Source: Basidiobolus meristosporus CBS 931.73
Lineage: Eukaryota > Basidiobolomycota > Basidiobolomycetes > Basidiobolales > Basidiobolaceae
Assembly (NCBI GenBank): GCA_002104905.1
Contig: MCFE01000190.1
Location: 1-64,000, forward strand
Direction of reading: 5' to 3'
DNA: 64,000 bases
Numbering within the stretch: the first letter of the stretch is position 1; each line of letters begins with the position of its first letter. Under the pieces are notes generated by a model, which was not told the origin of the DNA, ran no database searches, and saw nothing but the letters and a program-made list of their open reading frames with translations. Both the position numbers and the translations under genes were made by a program. Below, one piece after another: positions 24,067 to 33,422 of the stretch.

Positions 24067-27000
24067 CTAAATGTTCATACCAACTAGTCCTAATTTTGAC
24101 CTAAGATTTTCAAACTTGTCTCTAGCTAATGGTTTGGTGAAAATGTCTGCAATCATTTCATCTATAGGACAGTAAACTAAGCTAACTTAGTTATTCTCTA
24201 TAGCTTCACATATGAAATAATGTCTAATATCTATGTGCTTAGTTCTAGCATGAAAAGTTGGATTTCTACCTAATTGTATACATCCTTGATTATCTTGAAA
24301 TAAAGTAATAGGCGTTTTTTGACATAAGCCTAAATCTGTAAAATGTTTTCTTAGCCACATTGCTTCTTTTGTAGCTTCACAGGCTGCCATATACTCCACC
24401 TCTGTGGTAGAGAGTGCTACGGTTGATTGCTTTCTTGAATTCCATGAAATTGCTCCTTTACAGTAAAGAAAGGTGTATCCTGTGGTGGATCTTCTTTCTT
24501 CTAAATTTTGTCCCCAATCAGCATCAGGGTATCCCACAAGTTCCTGTTCTGAGTCCTTATAAGTGTATCTTAAGCAGATATCAGCGGTTCCTTTTAGGTA
24601 TCTAAAAATCCACTTAACTGCTGCAATATGATCAGATCCATAGGTCTGATTATGTTGGCTGACAACTCCCACTAGATATGTGATATCTGGACGTGTTCTA
24701 AGCATGATATACATCAGACTGTCAATCATAAGTTGATAAGGAAAGTCAGGGCTTTCAGATGGCACCAAGCTCTCTTGATTTGGTTGAGTTTTGACCAAGT
24801 TAAGGTTTGTCTCCATTGGGGTAGCTGCCAGTTTATAGTCTTCCATTTGGTACTTCTTTATTATATCTTGAATATGCTTGGATTGGCTTAGGGTGATAGT
24901 CTGGGTACTTCTGTCTATGGAGAACTTAATCCCTAAGTAGTAATCAAGTTCTCCTAGACTGGACATCTTGAACTTGTTAGATAGGCGGGATTTGTCTCTT
25001 CCAATGTTTCTAGGTCATTGGTGGCAATAATAAGATCATCCACATATAGAGCTAATAGAACTGGATTTGCTCTATCTGGCTTATAGTACATACTATAGTC
25101 AACATTACTCCTTTTGAAACTTGAATATTCCAAATAAGAATCTATCTTGCAAGTCCAGGCTCTTGGTGATTGTTTGAGACCATATAGTGACTTTTTAAGC
25201 TTGCAGACCAAATGGGGGTTATCTTGGTCAACAAACCCATCAGGCTGGTCCATATACACATCCTCATCATGTTCTCCATTCAAAAATGCAGTTTTTACAT
25301 CCATTCAATGAATAAAAAACTTATATTTGGCTGCAATAGCCAATATTAATCTGATGGAATTAAACTTGGCTACCAGTGCATAGGTCTCAGTATAGTCAAG
25401 TCCTTTTGTTTGAGAGTATCCTTTGGCTACAAGTCTTGCTTTGTATCTTTCAATTGTACCATCAGCCTTGTGTTTGTCTTGAAGACCCACCTGCATCCAA
25501 TTGATTTTTGGTTGATTGGTAATTTGACTAAGTCCCAAGTTTGATTTTCCATCAGGGCCTGATATTCCTCAGTCATTGCAGATCTCCAAAACTTTGTCTG
25601 AGGGCTATTTAGGGCCTCTTTTACAGTCTGGGGTTCATCCATATGGACTGAATAGACACAGGCTAAGTTTGTACCCTCATTGATATAATAATTTGGGCTA
25701 TTTCTTATCCAAATGGATCTCTGGGCATTTGATACTGGAATGATCACTTCTGGGATATTACTGGGCACTGATTCTGGCTGAACCATGGTTGTAGAGTTCT
25801 CTGGAATGAAAAAATTTTCATTCTTTTACCTGGATTCAATCCTGACAATTGGTGGACTTGAGATCAAATTTTTGTCATCATCTGATGTCATTTTTTGTGA
25901 AGATTTTGAATTTTCATTGATCAATTTATCCCTGAACTTGATCAGCTTCTTTGCTTTGGTATTGTAGAGTCTGTATGCCTTACTCTCATTGCAGTAGCCC
26001 AAAAATATGCACTTTACACTTTTTGGCTCAAATTTTGACTGATTTCCAGCCAGTTTTTTGGCATATGCTGTACACCCAAATATTCTTAGATGTTCTGCGC
26101 TTGGTCTGTATCCATACCATGCTTCAAATGGAGTAGAGTCACATAGTATTCTGCTATAACTCCTATTTTTAAGATATACAGCAGTGGCAACTGATTCCAC
26201 CCAAAAATCATAGGATAATTTTTGATCATGGATCATAGATCTTGCCATATCAATTAGTGATCTGTTAGCAGGTTCTGCTACTCCATTTTGCTGTGGGGAG
26301 TATGGTACAGTAGCCTCTTGTGTTATCCCATGAATTTTGCAGAAGTGAATGGAGAGTTTTGAGGTATATTCTCCACTATTGTCAGAGCGTATTTTCTTGT
26401 TTTTTTCACCAGTTTCTCTCTCTGCCATAGCTTTAAACTTCATGAACTTATAGAGCTTCTTCCTTCCTCTCCTTGAAGTAGACCCACATGTATCTTGTAG
26501 CTGGGGGATCAATTTTCACTCCAGAAATTAGCTGATCTTTGATCATTTTGCGCAAATAATCAAAATTGATATGTCCACATCTCCTCTGCAAAAGCATTGG
26601 TGTTTCTTCATTTAAGTTACTTATATTGGCTTTCAGATATGATGGAATATAAGTCAACTTGTATAGATTCTGATCTCTGATGCCCAAAGCAATATGAGCA
26701 CCATATTGATCAGTGATCCTGCATCCAGAATTGTCAAAACTGAAACTGAGTCCTTCTGCTGTGGCCTTGCTTACAAGGAGTAGGTTCTTGGCCATTTCTG
26801 GTACATAGAGTACTTCTTTAAAGGTCAGTGTACTGCTTCCTTCACTGCTTCTAATGTATACTTGGATAGTTCCTTCTGCCACTGCATCAAGTGTTCTATT
26901 GTCACCCATGAAAACCTTCCTAATTGGAATTTCTTGATATTGGGTAAAAAGTTCTTTTTGGTGTGTAAAGTGTTGAGATGCTCCGGAGTCAATATACCAC

Positions 27001-27830
27001 ATCTGAGAATCTGTGTTTGTGGTCATATTTAGTGCAGATATGAATAGTCTAACTTCAGTTGTTGCAGCATTTCCATATTCAGACTTCTTTTGCTGATTAT
27101 CTTTCTCTTTGAGACACCAGTCTGATGTGTGTCCTTTCCTTTTGCAGTAGTTACAAAACAGGTTGCTGCTGCCTTTGTTGGGTCTTGGGTACCTCCTTTG
27201 ATGGTTATCATTGCTTATTAAAGCATTTTCTTCTTCCTTCTTATTGGTGCTTGATTTTCTTAATTCTTCATCCAGGAGCCTTCCATATATGTAATTTAAG
27301 GTCAAATCTTCAGTTCTGGACTCTAGGGCTGATACAAGGCCCTTAAACCTGTCTGTCAGGCTTTTCAGGATGGTAACTATCACATGCTCATCAGTAGTTG
27401 GTACACTCACAAGTTCTATCTCATCTACCAGCAGGGTAATTCTGTTAAATAGATTTTTCATTTCTTCTCCTGGCAGCATCTTTGCAATATAGAATTTTTG
27501 TCTCAGATACATTTTCTTAGCAGCTGAACATCACTGGTAGGTGTCTTCTAATGCCTTCCAGGCATTCTTTGCCATTTTTGCTCTTGAGCATTGAATTAGC
27601 AATTTGTCTTTAACATTAAGGCAAATGCAGTTAAAGGCACTTTGTACTTTCTCCTGGTACTTTGAGGCTTCCTCTCCCACATTTTTAGGAGGGCATTCTT
27701 CTCCCATGACAATATCCCAAAGGCCTCTTTCTTGTAGCAGCATCTTCATCTTCACCTTCCACACTTGGTAGTTAGATCCATCCAACTTTTCAGCAGAGGG
27801 AAAAATTCCGGTAATAGCAGTAGTGAACAT
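24067..27830 (-). pseudogene. Gag-pol of copia F
   Basis: The most complete copia polyprotein here. Likely start 27830. Gag, then zinc knuckle CNYCKRKGHTSDWC, protease DSGASQHF, integrase, reverse transcriptase ([10 protein letters not shown]; catalytic YVDD at about 25035-25045) and RNase H (DADWG, STTEVEYMA, KHIDIRHYF). Breaks: TGA at 27531-27533; a deletion near 26503 that removes the end of the integrase zinc region and the first catalytic Asp (present in copia A at about 3580-3755); a frameshift at 26450-26510; stop near 25826; frameshifts near 25430-25540 and 24960; an in-frame stop at 25305 and TAA at 24187. Enzymatically dead as read. Confidence 0.9.
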
Positions 27831-27844
27831 TGGAGAGAGTGACA

Positions 27845-27861
27845 GCTTGGGGCTTGTAACC
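27845..27861 (-). promoter_or_regulatory. Primer binding site of copia F
   Basis: On the minus strand GGTTACAAGCCCCAAGC directly follows the 5' LTR. It differs at two bases from the iMet anticodon-loop complement kept in copia D. Confidence 0.65.
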
Positions 27862-29427
27862 TGTTGTAAGAGTCTTGGAGATATTGGAAGTGATTGGGAG
27901 GACAAGTAGATTATGTGGTTTTCACTTAATGATTTATAGAATGTAAAGTAGTATTTATACTTTTACCTGGTCTTGGCATTACAAACATGTAGAATAGGTT
28001 AAGGAAGGTCCCAAAAACATTTGCGCAAAGTTTGGGGCTGTTTGGACAGCTTTGAGAATTTTCATGTTATGGGTACCTGGTATTTTGGTGAAAATATTCC
28101 AAGTAAATTCTGACAAGGAATTTGGTCAGTATTCTCTAGGATTTGAGGGTAATGATCTAAGTGACTAAGTTAGGTGAATATTCAGGTGGAATTACAAATT
28201 TTTACAACACACTTCAGAGCAAAATCACCAGAACCCGCCAAACTGCACAAGAAGGCACAAGTCCATTGGAGCAGGCCAAGTTGCGTCAACAAGTGGCATC
28301 ACATTGAACTCAGCCAAGGGCCATGCCAGTGCATCAAGTTGCGTCTGCACATGCCATTACACCCAACCATCAGCAAGTTTCTTCTGGTGAACTTACTGAT
28401 GATGACCCACATGAAGTGCCTCCACCACCAGAGCTTTTGGCAAGCAAAAGAATATGTCAGCGCATAGCACTGCAGGCCAGCTCAGTTGCAACATCTGGAG
28501 CAATTCAGCACGGCTAAGCTGCAGCATTGCACTCCTCAACTAGGAGGCAAAATACTGACTACAAATACACAGGTAGCCAAGATGATAGTCAACAAGGAAG
28601 TAGTATAGGTGTACAAAGTGAGTCACTACCAAATGCTTCAGTAGTGATCCCTGTGAGAAAAAAGTCTAGGAGAAGATGATGCAATTGCATTGAATTGTGA
28701 CTATTTGTAATGATCCAAAAAATGCATTTTTTTTTGCAATCTGCATTGAGCCATTGCAAATCAGTGATCACTAAATTTTTGATATAAGCAATGTCAAGGT
28801 TGTCTTACATTTGAGACAGGACCCCTTTACATAAACACCCTGAATATGTATACATCATCTGTGGCACTAGTGCAGCCATTTGATCTGAATTGCACCCATA
28901 CAATTGGTTGTGTGCAAGCTATGACACCTTGACCAATCACTAGGATCAGGGATTTACTTGCTTAATGGGCAAAATGGGATATTTGATGGCAAATCAGGTA
29001 GCTTGTGTATTGGCCAAAGAGCCAATGGGGGGCTGACAGCTTCAGGATACTTTTGGACCAGTTAACCACTGAGATACCATCCAATTGGAGTGATGGTAAC
29101 CAAAATGGTAAGTATCAGTGTAGTTTATAGTGTGAAACGCATTTATTTCCATTTACATTAATGAAACATATCCAAATACCAGATTTTACCTACCATAGTA
29201 GTGGTATCTGATTGCGCACGTGATGCAAACATTACAAGTGGGTGCAATCATTTGTGCCAACCTCATTGTGTCAGATTGTGACATAGTGTGCAAGATTGTC
29301 CCAGGTGGTGCAAAATTGTCCAAGAGCAATCCTGCCTACTGGTAGCTACAATATCATGCCCAATTGCTCTTAGAGACCTTGGATTGTGCTGCGCACCCTG
29401 GCATGGTACAATGGAACAAGTGTATTA

Positions 29428-29545
29428 TGTCAAGACTATATAAAAGTAGCAATACTACTTTTATATTTAATAAATCATTAAGTGAAAACCACATAACCTA
29501 TTTGTCCTCCAAATCACTTCCAATATCACCAAGACTCTGAAAACA
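29428..29545 (+). repeat. 5' LTR of copia D, right part
   Basis: Starts TGTCAAGAC and includes TATATAAAAG and TTTAATAAATC, the TATA and polyadenylation region of the copia LTR. It completes the LTR begun at 21279. Confidence 0.85.
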
Positions 29546-29562
29546 GGTTATGAGCCCCAAGC
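29546..29562 (+). promoter_or_regulatory. Primer binding site of copia D
   Basis: GGTTATGAGCCCCAAGC immediately after the LTR. GGTTATGAGCCC is complementary to the anticodon stem-loop of initiator tRNA-Met (GGGCTCATAACC), the Drosophila copia priming mode. Confidence 0.75.
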
Positions 29563-29567
29563 TGTCA

Positions 29568-31700
29568 ATCTCTGCAATACTCACTACTGCTATTACTGGA
29601 ATTTCACCCTCTGCTGAAAAGTTGGATGGATCTTACAACCAATTGTGGAAGGCAATGCATTCCTGGAGGCATTAGAAGACACATACCAGTTGTGTTCAGC
29701 TGCTAAGAAACTGTATTTTACACATTAATTATTCACTACAAAATGCTACCAGGAGAAGAAATGAAAAATCTATTGCAGGATTACCCTGTTAGTTGATAAG
29801 ATGGAATCTGTTGGCAAGCCAACTACTGATAAGGATGTGATAGTTACTATCCTAAATAGCCTGACAGACAGGTCCCAGGGCCTTGTATCAGCCCTATAGA
29901 CTTGAACTGATCATTTGACCTTAAATTACATATTTGAAAGGCTTTTGGATGAGTAATCAAGAAACCCAAGTGCCAATAAGAAGGAAGAAGAAAGTGCTTT
30001 GATAACCAAACATAACTAACAAAGGAGATACTCACAACCCTTTAAAGGCAACAGCTACCTCTCTGGCAACTACTGCAAAGAGAAAGGACATATATCAGAC
30101 TGAAGCCTCCAAAAGGGAGAAAATAAGCAGAAAAAGCCTCAATATGGAAATACTGAAATTTCTGAAGATAGACTACTTTTATCTGCACTCAATATGGCAG
30201 CAAACAATGACTCTGAGATGTGGTATACTAACACTACAGCATCTCAACACTTTGCGCACTAAAAAGTACTTCTTACCCAATATCAAGATATTCCAATTTA
30301 GAAGGTCTTAATGGGTGATGATAGCGCAATTGATGCAGTTGGAGAAGGAACTATCCCAGTTAGCCTCAGAAGCAGTGAAGGAAGCCATACACTCCCCCTC
30401 AAAGTTGTGTTCTATGCACCAGAAATAGCCAAGAACCTACTCTCTGTAAGAAAGGCCACAACGAAAGGACTCATTTCAGCTTTAGCCATTCTGGATGCAG
30501 GATCACTGATTTGAATATTGCCCTTATTGCTTTGGGTATCAGAGATCAGAATCTATACAAGTTGACTTATATTCCATCATAAATGGAAGCTAATATAAGT
30601 AATTTAAATGAAGAATAACCAATGCTTTGTCACAGGAGATTTGGACACCTTGATTTTAATTATTTGCACAAAATGATTAAAGATCAGCTAATTTAGGGCA
30701 CTGTAAAGCCTGCATATTTGGGACACAAGCCAGAAAATGGTTCAAGAGTTCTGATTTGATCAAAACTAAGAAAAATTAGATTTTACGCACTTGGATTTGT
30801 GTGGTCATATACAAAATTTATCCTTAAGCAGAATGAAGTATTAATCACCTTTATTGATAAACATACAAGATATGTGTTGGTCTACTTCAAGAAAAAGAAG
30901 GAAGTGGCTCTTTCTAAGCACCAGGAGCTTAAGGCTATGGTGGAGAAAGAAACTGGTGAAAAAATCAAGAAAATATGCTCTGACAATGGTGGTGAATATA
31001 CCTCAAAACATTTCATCCACATATGCAAAATTGATGGGATAAAGCAACAGCCTACTGCACCATACTTCTCACAGCAAAATTGAGTGACAGAATGTGCAAA
31101 CAGATCCATAATTGCTATGGCATAATCAATGATCCATCACCAAAAATTATCCTATGACTTTTTGATGTAACTCATATTTCAAGGTATGCAGCTGTAGCTA
31201 CTGATTCTAACTTAATGTTTTGTGACTCCACTCCATTTGAGGCATGGTATGGATACAGACCAAGTGCAGAACATCCAAGAATACCTGGGTGTACAGCATA
31301 TGGCAAGAAACTGCCCAGGTATCAGCCAAATTTGAGCCAAACAGTGAAAAATGTATATTTTTTGGCTACAGCCATGAGAGTAAAGCATACAGACTCTACA
31401 ATACCAAAGCAAAGTAGCTGACCAAGCTTAAGGATGTGCTGTTTGATAAAAATTTTAAATTTTCACTCAAAATGGCTTTAGATGATGACAAAAATATGAT
31501 CTTAAGACTACCAATAGTCATGATGGAATCAGAGCAAAACAATAAGAGCTCATATGTGAAGCTATAGAGAAAGACCTAGATAAGCTAGTTTACTGTCCTA
31601 CAGAAGAAATGATTGCAGACATATATACCAAACCATTAGACAGAAAAGTTTGCATATTTTTGGTCACAATTAGGCCTAGTCAGTATGAGCATTTAGTTGG
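29568..31700 (+). pseudogene. Gag-pol relic of copia D
   Basis: Decayed gag (29600-30010), remnant zinc knuckle (CKEKGHIS, about 30070), a protease region in which DSGA has become NTTA (about 30230), GAG_pre-integrase (30311-30530), integrase core (LVYFKKKKE, CSDNGGEYTSK at 30970-31010, PFEAWYGYRPSAEH at 31230-31270), then a jump at about 31545 to the RNase H end (YCPTEEMIADIYTKP). The RT region is deleted. Confidence 0.85.
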
Positions 31701-31707
31701 CTGGGAG

Positions 31708-32056
31708 TGTTGTAAGAGTTTATAATTCCACCTAAATATGGAGCTAGCTTAGTTGCTTAGATCATTACCTACTAATCTTAGAGAATTCTGACCAAATTCC
31801 ATGTTGGAATTTACCAGCAATATATTCACCAAGATATTGGGTACCTAGAACATGGAAATTCTCAAAGTTGTCCAAAGAGCCTCAAATTTTGCACACATGC
31901 TCTTGGGACCTTCTAAAATCTATTCTACATGCTTGCTATGCCAAGAATATGTCAAACTATAAATACTACTTTTACATTCAACAGGTAATTGAGTGAAAAC
32001 CACATAATCTACTTGTCATCCCAACCACTTACAGTATCACCCAGACTCTTACAACA
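31708..32056 (+). repeat. 3' LTR of copia D (349 bp)
   Basis: TGTTGTAAGAG ... ACTCTTACAACA, preceded by the CTGGGAG purine tract. Followed by AGAAT, the right TSD. Confidence 0.9.
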
Positions 32057-32061
32057 AGAAT

Positions 32062-32365
32062 AAGAAGATTATGTGGTTTTCAATTGATGATTCATTGAAT
32101 GTAAGAGTAGCATTTATAGTTTGACATATTCTTGGCATAGCAAGCATGTAGAATAGATTTTAGAAAGTCCTAAGAGCATGTATGGAAGGTTTTGGGCTGT
32201 TAGGACAACTTTGAGAATTTTCATGTTCTGGGTACCCAATATTTTGGTGAATATACTGTTAGTAAATCCAGCATGGAATTTTGTCAGAATTCTCTGAGAT
32301 TTGTAGGTAATAATCTAAGTGACTAAGTCATGTGCATATTCAGGTGTATTACAAAATTTACAACA
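32062..32365 (-). repeat. Inverted copia LTR fragment, probably 5' LTR of copia E
   Basis: Reverse-complement copia LTR that lacks its last about 45 bp (at the 32062 side) and ends TTACAACA at 32365. It has the same orientation as the copia E relic at 18755-21278 and lies just beyond the D TSD, which fits D having inserted into E. With the D 3' LTR it forms an inverted repeat. Confidence 0.75.
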
Positions 32366-33422
32366 TTATAAATGTCTCATGATGGGCTATGGACCCAAAT
32401 TATTTTTCATAGGGCTAGTTTCTGGAGCCTTCTACCATCCTACAGATACTTCTTGACCATTCCATATGAATGCTAATTAATAGAATATTCCATGGAAGCT
32501 TCCCATTGGATCTCCCACAAGGCATCACCACTTAGGGATACATGCAGCCCTATGAAGAATCATTTGGTCCTGTAGGTAAAGCTAACACAAATCAGCCATG
32601 GAGATCCTATTAGGACACACAATATACTTGTACTAGCAATATGGCAATCACTTGATGTTATCTGGCATCTTCATAAAAATTAACTACTCTTAAGAGTTGG
32701 TTTTATGTTTGCATGTCAAACTTCTAGGCCACTCTTACAGGTCTGTTATTGAGGGTATGGGTATGTTTTAACCCACCCAGAGACTTGTCCAGCATGTACC
32801 CACAATTAGCTTTAGAAGTTCAGGCCTAAATGGGGCAAGGAAGAAAATTGCTAAGCACTGATACATGATGCTGTGGTATATTAACTGCTTCTGGCTTGAT
32901 GTGTGGCCATGGCTTGAGTAATGTCACAGTCCCATGTTAAGCTTTCCTGATTATATATATCACCACATGGCCAACAACTCCCAAACGTGGATCTAATCAC
33001 CGCATTCAATGCTTTTGTGCGCTCGAACATGGTTATCTAAAACTTCGGGCTTTTACCAAAAATGCACAAGAGGCCTGGAGTCCAGGATATTACGTTTCCT
33101 GACCAAGGCAGTTAACCCACCCGACACATGCTCGTCTGTAATGCATGGACAATTGCGAGTAGCTGGAACCAACTCGAATACCATTCAAGTGTTATGTACG
33201 ATATGTATTATGAGGACGGTAACTATTTACAATATGTAGTATTAGTACGGATATATTGAAATTCAATGTGGTTGAGGAACATTGGCAAAAACGATGTTAT
33301 GACTCGAAAAACTTGATAATACAGCGAGTATGGGTATAGATATATAGATATGGACAAGGATATGAAGATGAAGTACATATATAATTATCCTTGCCAGAAC
33401 GAAATCAGCATATAGTTTGGAA
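32366..33422. other. Spacer at the right edge of the transposon block
   Basis: No gene or repeat family recognised. The last about 420 bp lie downstream of the 33423 stop codon and should hold the 3' UTR of the membrane-protein gene. Base composition changes near 33,000 from transposon-like to the mixed composition of the gene region. Confidence 0.5.

Larger units (their letters stand above)
23708..28209 (-). mobile_element. Ty1/copia element F, full length with TSD
   Basis: 4502 bp. LTRs at 23708-24055 and 27862-28209, each 348 bp, ending TTACAACA on the plus strand. CACTT at 23703-23707 and 28210-28214 is a perfect 5-bp TSD. The flanks are contiguous Y sequence (compare 16035-16060). By eye the LTRs differ at roughly 20 positions. 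The first base of the 3' LTR is A instead of T. Confidence 0.95.
22925..28679 (+). pseudogene. Y3 second ORF (unknown), split by copia F
   Basis: Runs 22925-23707 and 28210-28679. The best preserved stretch is 23261-23545 (GLDEDATWEQFCAQFAQYRP, then EILDVFLPQMTNVLCDILVE and QQFQSIRQRVSEYLEE), followed by a Ser/Pro/Gln-rich part with PHEVPPPPELLASKR and a basic end (VRKKSRRR) that could be a nuclear localisation signal. Stops at 23140, 23182 and 23543 and a TAA near 28515 break it. The copies in Y1 and Y2 share the order. The position, divergent from the transposase, is where PIF/Harbinger elements keep their Myb/SANT-like protein, but I see no clear SANT signature. A gag-like protein is the alternative. 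Confidence 0.5.
21510..29422 (+). mobile_element. PIF/Harbinger-like DNA transposon Y3
   Basis: Left terminus GACTTGTTC (21510), right terminus GAACAAGTG (ends 29422; GAACAAGTC in Y2), flanked by TATTA at 21505-21509 and 29423-29427. Harbinger elements usually make 3-bp duplications, so the true TSD may be a shorter part of TATTA. The left end encodes a DDE transposase on the minus strand (21682-22554); a second ORF runs divergently on the plus strand from 22925. Two divergent ORFs (transposase plus DNA-binding partner) is the known PIF/Harbinger layout. Copia F sits inside at 23708-28209. Subterminal repeats built on GATAGTGCCA and TGGCACTAT lie at 21522-21582, and related gtgc/ttgtcc words at 29240-29320. 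Confidence 0.7.
21279..32056 (+). mobile_element. Ty1/copia element D, split by a DNA transposon
   Basis: 5' LTR = 21279-21509 plus 29428-29545 (349 bp when joined), primer binding site 29546-29562, decayed gag-pol 29563-31700, 3' LTR 31708-32056. The flanks are AGAAC (21274-21278) and AGAAT (32057-32061), a 4-of-5 TSD. The insert at 21510-29422 is Harbinger-like element Y3. The exact length of the rejoined LTR is strong support for this reading. Confidence 0.85.
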
